Below, in pieces: positions 15,735 to 24,879 of a stretch of DNA of 64,000 nt (the first letter of the stretch is position 1; each line of letters begins with the position of its first letter). Under the pieces are notes generated by a model. That model did no database searches and was not told the DNA's origin. It saw nothing but the letters and a program-made list of their open reading frames with translations. The stretch covers positions 1 through 64,000 of the forward strand of contig JBLRWO010000005.1 in NCBI GenBank assembly GCA_047921215.1. The letters are read 5' to 3'. Source of the DNA: RECM01 sp047921215 (GTDB lineage: Bacteria; Bacteroidota; Rhodothermia; Balneolales; Cyclonatronaceae). A program made the position numbers and the translations under genes.

Positions 15735-17210
15735 ATGAACCGAATTTACCAGGTAACTGCCATTGTGGCACTGATAAGTGCATTTCTTTTCACCTGGCAG
15801 CTTTATCCAGAGAATAAACAGGAGCTGGCCAGTGTCGGTTACGAGGGAACAGACGATATTTTCCCCAATCCCGAAAGAGGTTTCTACCGGTTTGCACCGG
15901 GAACACCTTCCAGCCCTCCGCTTAATGCCGATACACTGCTCCGTTACCGGGATCAGGCCCAGACACTCGTTTTCCGTCCGTTTCTGATCCGGGACTTCAG
16001 AGAATCGGCTATTTCAGATGAATTTCTCGGCAAGATGCGGCAGGATTTTGAAACACTGCGGGAAACAGGACTTAAAACTATCTTCAAATTCCGGTATTCA
16101 ACCGCGATTGGCCAGCCTGATGCACCCCTGGAGCGGGTACTTGCCCACCTTGACCAGCTGGAGCCAATCTTCAGGGAGTACGGGGATGTGATTGCCGTTG
16201 CCCAGGGCGGTTTTATTGGTGCCTGGGGAGAATGGCACGCTTCGACCAACGATCTTACTACACCTGAAAATATGCGGATAATATCGCATAAATTGATGGA
16301 TGTACTCCCCGAAGACCGTCACATACAGATACGTTATCCGGCCGCAAAGATGAAGATTTTTGAAAATATGGATCCGATCAGTGAGCAGGAAGCCTTCAAC
16401 GGATCCTATAAATCCAGAACAGGCCATCACAACGACTGTTTCCTGGCAAGCCCCACAGACGTAGGCACCTACTGGGTGGGACAGTTCAGTGATCCGCTGT
16501 TCGACGATGTGCGCGATACTCTCAGCATCGCCTGGCAAAAACAGTACCTGAACCAGGATACCCGCTATGTACCCATGGGTGGGGAAACGTGTAATCCACG
16601 CCCTGATGCCGGCGACCGCTTCCATTGTGAAACGGCGCTTCTTGAGCTCGACCAGATGAACTACTCGTTTCTGAACTATAACTATTCGCGGCGTATTCTC
16701 GACACATGGGCTGAACAGGGCTGCATGCCTGAAATTGAGCGGCGTCTCGGTTACCGTTTTGTCATGCTTAGCGGGCTTTTCAGCCGGACAGCAGTGCAGG
16801 GCGGTTCTTTTCAGTTTAATCTGAAGATCCGGAATGAGGGTTTCACAGCTCCCTACAATCCCCGATCTGTGCAGGTGGTACTGCGCAGTACTGATGGCAA
16901 CGACCGTTTGGTGATAGTTGATTTACCGGATGACCCCAGGACCTGGCAGGGAGGCGAAAATGCAGAGTTGAACTATGAACTGGGCATCCCCGTCGGTCTG
17001 CCGGCAGGAGAGTACGAAGTTCTGTTGAATATGCCGGATCCGACCGAAGTGCTGAAAAGGAAGCCCGCATTTTCCATCCGGCTGGCTAATGAAGGCACGT
17101 GGGAAGAACCTACCGGATTCAACCGGCTCAATCACCGGCTGGTTGTAGGCCCGGCCCAGGAAGGTACGCTGTTTGATGGGGATCTTTTTTTTAAAACAAT
17201 AAATCAATAG
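15735..17210 (+). CDS. exported DUF4874/DUF4832 protein
   Basis: 491 residues with one N-terminal hydrophobic segment (about 5-20) that should act as signal or anchor. The first domain (about 30-215) carries DIFPNPERGFYRF and GGFIGAWGEWH, typical of DUF4874, which resembles a sugar-processing TIM barrel. The second (about 230-475) is DUF4832-like, with a beta-sandwich at the end. Proteins of this architecture occur in polysaccharide-degrading bacteria and are suspected glycosidases; activity has not been shown to my knowledge. It is followed by an intrinsic terminator at 17303-17336, so it ends its transcript. It is probably part of the carbohydrate group of this region. Confidence 0.78.
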   Translation: MNRIYQVTAIVALISAFLFTWQLYPENKQELASVGYEGTDDIFPNPERGFYRFAPGTPSSPPLNADTLLRYRDQAQTLVFRPFLIRDFRESAISDEFLGKMRQDFETLRETGLKTIFKFRYSTAIGQPDAPLERVLAHLDQLEPIFREYGDVIAVAQGGFIGAWGEWHASTNDLTTPENMRIISHKLMDVLPEDRHIQIRYPAAKMKIFENMDPISEQEAFNGSYKSRTGHHNDCFLASPTDVGTYWVGQFSDPLFDDVRDTLSIAWQKQYLNQDTRYVPMGGETCNPRPDAGDRFHCETALLELDQMNYSFLNYNYSRRILDTWAEQGCMPEIERRLGYRFVMLSGLFSRTAVQGGSFQFNLKIRNEGFTAPYNPRSVQVVLRSTDGNDRLVIVDLPDDPRTWQGGENAELNYELGIPVGLPAGEYEVLLNMPDPTEVLKRKPAFSIRLANEGTWEEPTGFNRLNHRLVVGPAQEGTLFDGDLFFKTINQ

Positions 17211-17302
17211 GCAGGGTGCACCCGATACACGGCAAGGCTTAAGACCGGCCCCGCATGCAGTTCTCTGATTTTATTCGTATCTTCATACTTCAATTTTTTT
17301 TT

Positions 17303-17336
17303 AAGCCCGGCTTCAAAAAACAAGCCGGGCTTTTTT
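17303..17336 (+). terminator. intrinsic terminator after the DUF4832 gene
   Basis: Stem AAGCCCGGCTT (17303-17313) with AAGCCGGGCTT (17322-17332), eight-base loop, followed by a T-run. It separates the DUF4832 gene from rhlE. Confidence 0.88.
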
Positions 17337-17351
17337 CATTTTATCCCCTAT

Positions 17352-18620
17352 ATGTCGTTTACTTCACTGAACATCACAGACCCACTCCTCAAAGCACTTG
17401 CTGAAGAAGGATACACCGAACCCACACCCATTCAAACACAGTCCATACCCGTTGCGCTCAAAGGAACCGATATACTTGCCTGCGCCCAGACCGGTACCGG
17501 AAAAACCGCTGCTTTTGCCATTCCGATCCTGCAGAACCTCGGCCGCCGCAGCGATGGCAGCCGGAACCGTAAAATAAGGAGCCTGATCGTTACCCCGACC
17601 CGGGAACTGGCCATCCAGATCGATGAAAGTATTCAGAACTACGGGCGCCACACCGGCCTGAACAGTACCGTAATCTTTGGCGGCGTAAACCAGAAAAGCC
17701 AGGTAAAAAAGCTGCAACGTGGTATTGATATTCTCACCGCAACCCCCGGCCGCCTACTCGATCTGATGAACCAGGGATTCGTATCTCTGAACGACGTTGA
17801 AATATTCGTACTGGATGAGGCCGATCGCATGCTCGACATGGGTTTCATCCACGATGTAAAGAAAATAATTGCTGCATTGCCACGAAAGCGGCAAACGCTC
17901 TTCTTTTCAGCCACCATGCCTCCCGAAATTGTTAAACTGGCAAATTCCATTCTGACCAATCCCGTTAGTGTGCACGTGACCCCGGAATCACCCACGGTGG
18001 ATGCCATTAGCCAGGGACTATATTATGTGGATAAAGGCAATAAGAAGAACCTGCTTATTGATGTACTGAAGGATGATTCGATCCGGTCGGCCCTGGTATT
18101 CACACGAACCAAGCACGGGGCAAATAAGGTGGTCAAATTACTGAAAGCAAGCAACATCGGCGCTGAAGCCATTCACGGGAACAAATCGCAGGCCGCCCGG
18201 CAGCTGGCACTGGGGAACTTCAAGGAGCAGATTACCCGCGTGCTTGTAGCCACCGATATAGCGGCCCGTGGCATCGATGTGGATGAACTGCAGTATGTTA
18301 TCAATTACGAAATTCCGAATATTCCCGAAACCTATGTTCATCGGATTGGCCGGACAGGAAGGGCCGGGTCGGACGGTACGGCCCTGTCATTCTGTGATGC
18401 ACAGGAAAAGACATATCTGCGCGATATCGAAAAACTGATCGGAAAGAAGATACCGGTTATTGAGGAACATGATTACCCTCTTGTCGACCACAACCCTCCG
18501 GTTCCGGAAAAACAACAACACCGACCGCCACAGACCGGGCGCAGCAAGCGTACTGTTCCCGCCGGCAGAAACAATGGTAGCAGCCAGGGTTCCGGTGGAA
18601 GCCGGAGACGCCGCACATAG
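17352..18620 (+). CDS. rhlE: DEAD-box ATP-dependent RNA helicase (RhlE group)
   Basis: 422-residue cytoplasmic RNA helicase for ribosome assembly or mRNA turnover. Q-motif EPTPIQTQSIP, Walker A AQTGTGKT (45-52), PTRELAIQ, TPGRLLDL, DEAD box VLDEADRM, SATMP, then the second RecA domain with VATDIAARGIDV and HRIGRTGRAG. The tail after about residue 375 is Pro/Gln/Arg-rich and ends in RRRR, which fits RhlE proteins with a basic RNA-binding extension. Its ATG follows the terminator by 15 bases, so the promoter must overlap the terminator region or reads come through it. The 3' end faces the DUF1080 gene at a distance of 18 bases. Confidence 0.92.
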   Translation: MSFTSLNITDPLLKALAEEGYTEPTPIQTQSIPVALKGTDILACAQTGTGKTAAFAIPILQNLGRRSDGSRNRKIRSLIVTPTRELAIQIDESIQNYGRHTGLNSTVIFGGVNQKSQVKKLQRGIDILTATPGRLLDLMNQGFVSLNDVEIFVLDEADRMLDMGFIHDVKKIIAALPRKRQTLFFSATMPPEIVKLANSILTNPVSVHVTPESPTVDAISQGLYYVDKGNKKNLLIDVLKDDSIRSALVFTRTKHGANKVVKLLKASNIGAEAIHGNKSQAARQLALGNFKEQITRVLVATDIAARGIDVDELQYVINYEIPNIPETYVHRIGRTGRAGSDGTALSFCDAQEKTYLRDIEKLIGKKIPVIEEHDYPLVDHNPPVPEKQQHRPPQTGRSKRTVPAGRNNGSSQGSGGSRRRRT

Positions 18621-18638
18621 ACCTGAACAGCACTTCTT

Positions 18639-19427
18639 TCACAATTCCTTTATGAAAATATTGCGGAACTGAACTATAGATGGGGGGCTGACCCATTCTC
18701 CGTCAACCTTCCGGCCGTGATGTTGCAGGGCAAGCGGTCCGCGTTCGTTAACACCGGGCAGCTGCGCATTTTCGATAACGACGATCCCGTTCAATTCGAC
18801 GGTAAGCCTGTCGCCTTTCATGGTTATTTCAAAGGCATTCCATTCGCCGATATGGTTGTCGGCAAATGTTCTGGGAGTAACACCGGCAACTATCTCGGGC
18901 GGCATGGACGGATCGGTGCGGTATCCGTACACTTCGCCGGAACCGACAGGCCAGCACCATATGTTGACCTGTGCTTTGGAGGTACCTCTCAGGTATATTC
19001 CCGAGTCGGAATCAGGTACGGCAATGCTTACCGGTTCCCCGTCGGCGTTAAGCTGATGGGTACCGTCGGGCCTTACGATCCTGACATTTGGATTAACGAA
19101 GGGTGTTTCGGGTATACGCCATTCCAGACGCAAAATGAAATCACCGAATTCATCCACGGTCCAGAGATCCTTGCTGCCGGGTGCCTGGCTCATCGCGTCA
19201 TAGTCGATCACTCCGTCCAGAACGTTCCAGTGGCCTCCGTCGCCCTCGGGTATGACCCATCCGGAAAGATCCGTGCCGTTAAAAAGAGAACGGAAACCAT
19301 CCCCGGCTGCTTCTTCATTTGAGGGAGGCTGAGCAGTTGTTGATGATATCATAAAGATGCACAAGGTTATGGTCAGTATTAAGGCGGGCAGTAAGGATGC
19401 TGTCCTTTTTTTGGTTGACAGGTTCAT
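18639..19427 (-). CDS. DUF1080 (3-keto-disaccharide hydrolase family) exported protein
   Basis: 262 residues: an N-terminal signal (about 10-32) and one laminin-G-like beta-sandwich of the DUF1080 family. Visible family strands include GFRSLFNGTDLSGWV, DFILRLEWRIP, DSGIYLRG and the final ALQHHGRKV with IVQFRNIFIKEL. Family members hydrolyse 3-keto-glycosides made by Gfo/Idh/MocA oxidoreductases. It lies 81 bases downstream of such an oxidoreductase on the same strand, so the two are likely one unit. It is convergent with rhlE. Confidence 0.86.
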   Translation of the reverse strand: MNLSTKKRTASLLPALILTITLCIFMISSTTAQPPSNEEAAGDGFRSLFNGTDLSGWVIPEGDGGHWNVLDGVIDYDAMSQAPGSKDLWTVDEFGDFILRLEWRIPETPFVNPNVRIVRPDGTHQLNADGEPVSIAVPDSDSGIYLRGTSKAQVNIWCWPVGSGEVYGYRTDPSMPPEIVAGVTPRTFADNHIGEWNAFEITMKGDRLTVELNGIVVIENAQLPGVNERGPLALQHHGRKVDGEWVSPPSIVQFRNIFIKEL

Positions 19428-19508
19428 AATTACACTTCCTTCTTATCTTGAAGTTTAAACTGCAGGTGTTAATTCCGGGACCGGATACAGTTTTGTCACA
19501 AAATCACA

Positions 19509-20882
19509 TCAGACAACTTTCATCTGAACCGGATCCCAGTGGATGATCTTTTTTTCATGATAGCTTTGGTTAGACAGCAGTGCCGGAGCCGCGGCCCTGA
19601 GGGCAACTGTTCCGTTCTGATATACCGGCTTGTTTTCGCGCACAGAGGCAAAGAAATTGGTGAAATGGCTCTGCCGCGAGTCGTAACCCTGGGGCGAGCG
19701 GTAAATGAACTCGGATGGGTTGATAATTTTTGGAGGCGGCTCCGGGTAATTTGCTTCGTAGTACGCCATGAATTCCTCCTGCGTCCGGCCACTGAAATTA
19801 TCGATAGTTACAGGTGGCCGGTCGTCCAGTTCTGCCTTTCGAAGGCGAACGTTGGTCCAGTCTACTACAATTTCGCCTTCTGTTCCGACGAACCGGATGG
19901 ATACACCTCCGCCCGAACCGTCGATGAAGTTGACCCGCAAGGCCAGGTTGAATGCAGGATGGGTATCCGTTTTGTCATAATCGAGCAGCCCGAGCATCAC
20001 GTCGGGTACATCGCGCCCGTCGTGCCAGTAGCGCAATCCGCCGGTTGTAAAGATGGATGATGGCCCGTGGGAATCGGTAACAAGGTGCACGGCCGAGAGC
20101 AGATGAACAAAAAGATCCCCCGAGGCGCCTGTGCCGAAGTCCTGATAATTTCTCCACCGGAAAAACTGCTTCGGATCAAATTCACGGTAGGGCAGGTCTT
20201 TCAGATAAGTATCCCAGGATACTTCGTCGGCGGTTACGCCCGGAGGAATCGAATACTGCCATGCACCCTGGGCAGAGTACCGGTCGAAATTGCCCTCCAC
20301 AAGAACCAGGTCACCAATTTCGCCGGCACGCACCAGTTCCTGTGCCTTCAGGTAGAGAATGTCGCTGGTTAGCTGGCTGCCCACCTGCAGAACCTTTCTC
20401 GAATCCTGCTCCGCCCGGATAACGGCATACCCCTGTTCGACCTTTTGTACCATCGGCTTTTCCAGGAATACCGCCTTGCCGGCCTTCAGGGAGTCGATGG
20501 CATGCGTATCGTGCCAGTGATCGGTGGTCGATATTATAACGGCATCCACATCAGCGCGCTGAAGAATCTCCCGGTAGTCTCTGGTGGTATAGATGTCGTC
20601 GCCAAACAGTTCTTTGCAACGGTCGAGACGACTGTGGTAGAGATCGCAGGCTGCCACAATTTTCACGCCTTTGTGTTTTGCGGCTGTCATTCCGTTCACC
20701 TGACCCATCCAACCGGTACCGATTAGCGCAACATTAATCTGTTCGTTAGCTCCGAACGTGCGTTCTTCCGGGTTGTAGGCAAGAGTCAGCGATTTGCTGT
20801 TTCCGTGTACGTTGATATAGGGGAAACCGGCAATTACAGCCGATGCTGCCCCGATTTTGGTCAGAAAAGATTTTCGGTTCAT
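19509..20882 (-). CDS. Gfo/Idh/MocA-family oxidoreductase, exported
   Basis: 457-residue NAD(P)-dependent sugar oxidoreductase. The N-terminal 20-25 residues (MNRKSFLTKIGAASAVIAGF) look like the Tat-type signal common in this family, though with RK instead of RR. The Rossmann domain contains IGTGWMGQ, an acidic strand end at VAACDLYHSR, TTDHWHDTHAI and the family EKPM motif. The C-terminal domain carries the second beta-sheet with RYWHDGRDVPDVM. The likely reaction is oxidation of a sugar hydroxyl, perhaps C3 of a glycoside, with the flanking DUF1080 proteins acting on the product. It is probably periplasmic, with its cofactor held tightly. Confidence 0.88.
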   Translation of the reverse strand: MNRKSFLTKIGAASAVIAGFPYINVHGNSKSLTLAYNPEERTFGANEQINVALIGTGWMGQVNGMTAAKHKGVKIVAACDLYHSRLDRCKELFGDDIYTTRDYREILQRADVDAVIISTTDHWHDTHAIDSLKAGKAVFLEKPMVQKVEQGYAVIRAEQDSRKVLQVGSQLTSDILYLKAQELVRAGEIGDLVLVEGNFDRYSAQGAWQYSIPPGVTADEVSWDTYLKDLPYREFDPKQFFRWRNYQDFGTGASGDLFVHLLSAVHLVTDSHGPSSIFTTGGLRYWHDGRDVPDVMLGLLDYDKTDTHPAFNLALRVNFIDGSGGGVSIRFVGTEGEIVVDWTNVRLRKAELDDRPPVTIDNFSGRTQEEFMAYYEANYPEPPPKIINPSEFIYRSPQGYDSRQSHFTNFFASVRENKPVYQNGTVALRAAAPALLSNQSYHEKKIIHWDPVQMKVV

Positions 20883-21212
20883 AAAGCCACCACCTGGTTT
20901 GGTTAATAGTCCCTGTTCTCCGTGTAAAATGGTTTTCGTTTATGATGAACTGTTTCCGATATACGGGTAATACGAGCCACCCGTATTCAGAAAACAATAT
21001 CGTACGTCATTCCGGATATCCTGAATCTCCAGTCTCAGGTCTGAATCTGATGTTTCATGTCTGATGTGTTTTTAATATGTCAGGGGGCTTTTTGAAAAAC
21101 CCCCACGTGTTTCGAATTCACTCCTCGCTACGCCTTTCGGTTTCACTGCGTTGCACTCAGCCATGCTCAGGGCTGCACTCAGCATGACGTTGTCTGATGT
21201 CTCATATCCGTA
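20883..21212. other. intergenic stretch with a hairpin and dispersed repeat
   Basis: 330 bases between two minus-strand genes. At 21083-21104 there is a near-palindrome, GGGGGCTTTTTG then AAAAACCCCC, that could end the upstream DUF1080 transcript. At 21118-21185 there is a GC-rich block with repeated TGCACTCAG segments; it resembles 31222-31275 and probably belongs to a dispersed repeat family. Confidence 0.5.
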
Positions 21213-22160
21213 TCAATTTACTGCCGGTGTGATCACGATTTTCCGGAAATCCACCGGTCCGTGGTCTCCCTGAAGCATGATCGGACCTGGAAGGCCTTCA
21301 TTTCCGTCGAGAGCCCCGCCGGTGATACCCGGTATAGGCCGGTTACAAATGATCTCAACCCCGTTCAGTACAATGGTTACGTACCGGCCCGTAAGCGTGA
21401 TGTCCATAGTCTGCCACTCACCGGCTTTTTTCGCGGCATTTACAGTCGGTTCAATAAATCCGTAAACACCGCCGATATTCACGCTGCTGGGCTCTTCGCC
21501 GTAATTGTCCATAATCTGAACTTCATACCTTCCCCGAAGGTAAATGCCACTGTTGCTTCCTTCCGGATACCGGAATTCGACATTAAGTTTAAAATCATTA
21601 AAACGATCTTTGGTGATCAGATTTCCACCCGTATCCTCATTCACAAGAACACCGCCGGTCATGCGGAATCGGTTGTTTTCGGCCAGTATCCACTGTGACA
21701 AAAGTTCGTCGAGCAGGTCGACGGGTTCCCCCCAAACCGGTGGTTCATCGCGCCGGAGATCCGGGGCACGGACAGCCGTCCAGCTGGTGGTATCACCATC
21801 TTCCACTTTGATTCCGGTCAGCCCACCATTGGCGGGGCTGAATTCGAAATACAGGTCATCCCCGCTACGCTTCCATTGCGGGGGGATGGCAAAATAATAC
21901 ACAGTGCGGGTGGCAGAATATTTGATCTCGGAGATGGGCCGCGCACTCCCTTCTATCCCTACATAATGCCCGGTAAGCCTGTTGAAACCTGACTGTTTGA
22001 CCTCAAGCCATGAGGGGTATTCCCCGCCATTCTTCTGCACGTTTAGGTTCCAGCGTCCAGTCACGGAATCGGAATCTTCCGGAACTGTTTGTGCGCTGAG
22101 TGAGGCTGGCAGCATTACAGTAATTGATAAAAAGAATAACAGAGGCGTACATACTTTCAT
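21213..22160 (-). CDS. DUF1080 (3-keto-disaccharide hydrolase family) exported protein with an extra N-terminal domain
   Basis: 315 residues: signal peptide (about 1-23, ending SLSAQ), an N-terminal beta-domain of about 110 residues (VTGRWNLNVQKNGGEYPSWLEVKQ and onward), then a DUF1080 sandwich (about 150-313) with DRFNDFKLNVEFRYPEGSNSGIYLRGRYEVQI and GPIMLQGDHGPVDFRKIVI. This is a different paralogue from the one at 18639, with a longer front. Members are periplasmic or surface hydrolases of 3-keto sugars. A 330-base gap separates it from the Gfo/Idh/MocA gene downstream, so it probably has its own promoter. Confidence 0.84.
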   Translation of the reverse strand: MKVCTPLLFFLSITVMLPASLSAQTVPEDSDSVTGRWNLNVQKNGGEYPSWLEVKQSGFNRLTGHYVGIEGSARPISEIKYSATRTVYYFAIPPQWKRSGDDLYFEFSPANGGLTGIKVEDGDTTSWTAVRAPDLRRDEPPVWGEPVDLLDELLSQWILAENNRFRMTGGVLVNEDTGGNLITKDRFNDFKLNVEFRYPEGSNSGIYLRGRYEVQIMDNYGEEPSSVNIGGVYGFIEPTVNAAKKAGEWQTMDITLTGRYVTIVLNGVEIICNRPIPGITGGALDGNEGLPGPIMLQGDHGPVDFRKIVITPAVN

Positions 22161-22540
22161 AGTGAGTACCCGGATTTGATCAGAATGGCTGAGAACTAAT
22201 AGTAACTACCAGCCAATGTAATGAAAAACGGTAAAAGGGAAGATGGTTTTCTGTATTTAATTTTATACAGGTTCGGCATACCATCTGTATATTTCACCAG
22301 GCCAGGTGCATGATCAAGCGGTCAGAATTAATGCATGGGAATGTGTGTATCCCTGCTTACCTTTATGTATTGAATGGTATCAGTAGTATTCCGGTATAAA
22401 TGATGGTCGATGTAACCTGACAGCATTTTGCTGCATAAGGCATTATTGTTATTACGGGTTAGTGAACGCCATGAATCGCAGAGGCGGTAATAATCCCTGA
22501 TGATGAGCCCGGTAACGAACTCCTCTGATAATATACAGTT
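22161..22540. other. intergenic, divergent promoters expected
   Basis: 380 bases between the start of a minus-strand DUF1080 gene and a plus-strand AsmA-like gene. Both promoters must lie here. It is AT-rich, with no clear operator, hairpin or reading frame. Confidence 0.5.
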
Positions 22541-24118
22541 ATGAAAAAATGGATTATCGGTATTCTTGTAGCGACCCTTCTGTTTCTATTCGGATTTGCA
22601 CTGTTGCTGCTATCAACCCTGGATGAAACCGACCTCGAGTTGGCCGCTGAAAATGTACTGGGGCCGGATTTTTCCGTGGAGATTGGATCTGCAAGGGTTA
22701 CACCATTTACACGTGCCATTAGAATGGGGGATATCAGGGTGAGTGCTGCGGCGGACGGGCACCTTATATTCGTAGCAGATACCCTGATTATGTCTGGCAT
22801 CGACCTGATGGGATTGACCAGAAGCCGGTTATCATTATCGACCCTGGAGATGACAAATTTTACCATCGACTGGAGCGATGAACTGATTGCGAATGGTGAG
22901 GGCGGAAAGACAGGAAGTGACACAAGCGCCGTTATCAACGGAAACGACGGAAACGGTATCCTGAAAAAGGTCACGATCAGGGATATTGATATTATAAACG
23001 GTAATCTGATTCTGAGAGAGGCCGGGCAGATACGTTCTCAGTATAACACAATCAACCTGAAAGGAGGCTTCGATACCGGACTGATGACAGCTGCCGGAGC
23101 TGTGAAAGACCGGAGTGCCGGCATAGAAATCGATTCCCTGGGTTTTCAACTGTCGGATAACCGGTACCGTTTCTCGCTGAAGAACTTCACGTTTACGCAA
23201 AACACGGGGCTCCTGTCTCTTGCTTCACTCAAGCTGATCCCTGTTGGTGGCTACGAACAGTACATGGCTTCGCTTGAATACCGGACGGATATGTTTGAAG
23301 TTGAAATTAAGAATCTGACAGTTCGTGAAATTGATGACCGCGCTTTTATCGAAGATAACACCATTAAAGCCGGCATGGCAGAAGCAGATACGTTTAACCT
23401 GCATGTGACTACCAATATTCAGTTACCCAAAAATCCCGAAAGCAGCCCGCCGCCGCTGCTGAATGAAAAGATTCAGCGTTTGCCGTATGATCTGCAGCTT
23501 GATGCAGTGATTGTTCACAAAGGGAATATCAGCTATTCCGAGCAGGCCGGCGACGGGTTCAGGCCGGGAACCGTATCGTTCAGTAATTCTACCGTAAGGG
23601 TAAGCAATGTGAACTCCCGCTCGAATGAACCCGCTGTTCTGATTGCCGCAACATACCTGCAAAACCATGCCGAATTGAACACAGAGCTCAGATTTTCGCT
23701 TGGCGACGGCCCGTTTGCCATGTCGGGAACCGGATCGCTGAACCGCTTTGACGTGACCCAGCTCAACTCCATCTTTATGGATGTTGCCGGGATCGAGGTT
23801 ACAAGCGGAATGGTGCATGAACTGAGCTTCAGATTCGGGATGGCGGGTAATAAAAGTTCCGGCCAAATGCACCTGGTATATGAGGATCTCAAGGTTAAGT
23901 CTATCGACAAGGATGATTACAGGGGGGGCATTTCAAGGTCTGTAATCAGTCTGCTGGCAAATCAGTTTGCCATCCGGTCCGATAATATGCCGGATAGCGA
24001 CGGCATGGTTAAGGAAGGTGTAATTGAACATGAGCGCAATCCCGGTGAAGATCCGTTTTTTAAGTATCTGTGGCAGACGCTCAGGTCCGGGTTGTTTGAT
24101 ATTTTGATGAAGCTCTGA
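22541..24118 (+). CDS. AsmA-like membrane-anchored envelope protein
   Basis: 525 residues: one N-terminal membrane helix (about 4-26), then a long periplasmic, beta-rich region of the AsmA/DUF748 style. The opening after the anchor is typical: LDETDLELAAENVLGPDFSVEIGSARVTPF, followed by alternating strands with DTL, GIDL and LSTLEM. AsmA-like proteins form lipid-conducting grooves between membranes; whether this one does is not shown by the sequence. It is shorter than the large bridging forms, such as YhdP and TamB. It is probably transcribed alone; the next gene starts 200 bases on. Confidence 0.65.
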   Translation: MKKWIIGILVATLLFLFGFALLLLSTLDETDLELAAENVLGPDFSVEIGSARVTPFTRAIRMGDIRVSAAADGHLIFVADTLIMSGIDLMGLTRSRLSLSTLEMTNFTIDWSDELIANGEGGKTGSDTSAVINGNDGNGILKKVTIRDIDIINGNLILREAGQIRSQYNTINLKGGFDTGLMTAAGAVKDRSAGIEIDSLGFQLSDNRYRFSLKNFTFTQNTGLLSLASLKLIPVGGYEQYMASLEYRTDMFEVEIKNLTVREIDDRAFIEDNTIKAGMAEADTFNLHVTTNIQLPKNPESSPPPLLNEKIQRLPYDLQLDAVIVHKGNISYSEQAGDGFRPGTVSFSNSTVRVSNVNSRSNEPAVLIAATYLQNHAELNTELRFSLGDGPFAMSGTGSLNRFDVTQLNSIFMDVAGIEVTSGMVHELSFRFGMAGNKSSGQMHLVYEDLKVKSIDKDDYRGGISRSVISLLANQFAIRSDNMPDSDGMVKEGVIEHERNPGEDPFFKYLWQTLRSGLFDILMKL

Positions 24119-24317
24119 TGGCTACCGCCACAGATTTAGGACCATGGCATCCAGCCCCGGTAGTCCAATGATATCCGGTAGCCCGAATATGATCCGGATA
24201 GGGTGGTATACCTGAGAATAGCCGGGTACAGTATGTTGAATTTTATTTCCGATTTTTTTCGAATCTTCCTAACATTGCAGCTACATAACCATACAATTAT
24301 ACCGGATTACCGTACCT

Positions 24318-24791
24318 ATGAGACACCTTATCGCATCGACTGCCTCCTTTTTAATTTTGGGGATACTAATTTCATGCTCAAACCAAACCGTACCGTCTGA
24401 TGAATGGATTCCATTCGGAGATGAAATTTCACCGGCCGGATCGGTGTCAGTAAATGATGTAATCGATAGTTTTGAACTTGATGTGGAAAAAGAGTTCAAA
24501 ATTACGGGTACCCTGGTTTCGGTATGCCAGGAAAAAGGATGCTGGACAACCCTTGAAACCGACGACGGGCGCAACATCAGGATGACCTTCCGGGACTACT
24601 CCTTTTTCCTCCCGGTTGATTATGCCGGCAAAACGGTAGTGGCAGAAGGAGTCGGGTTCAAAAAAGTGACCGGTGTTGATGAACTCCGTCACTATGCCGA
24701 GGATGGTGGTAAATCTGCAGAAGAAATAGCAGCCATTACCGAACCCAAAACCGAGTATCTGTTTGAAGCGAGGGGCGTTCTGGCACGGTAA
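24318..24791 (+). CDS. DUF4920 lipoprotein
   Basis: 157-residue lipoprotein with lipobox LISC (Cys20). The mature part has the DUF4920 pattern: FGDEISPAG, FKITGTLVSVCQEKGCWTTLE with two cysteines, FRDYSFFLPVDYAGKTVVAEG and a C-terminal helix. The KGCW block is the family hallmark and may bind metal through Cys; this is not shown. The gene stands alone. Probable location is the periplasmic face of the outer or inner membrane. Confidence 0.83.
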   Translation: MRHLIASTASFLILGILISCSNQTVPSDEWIPFGDEISPAGSVSVNDVIDSFELDVEKEFKITGTLVSVCQEKGCWTTLETDDGRNIRMTFRDYSFFLPVDYAGKTVVAEGVGFKKVTGVDELRHYAEDGGKSAEEIAAITEPKTEYLFEARGVLAR

Positions 24792-24879
24792 TGGCCGTTT
24801 TTTTACGCGGATAGTTTATACATGGTAATCTCCATATTACCATTGTACCGGTATTTGAAACCCGGACGAACTGAAATTC

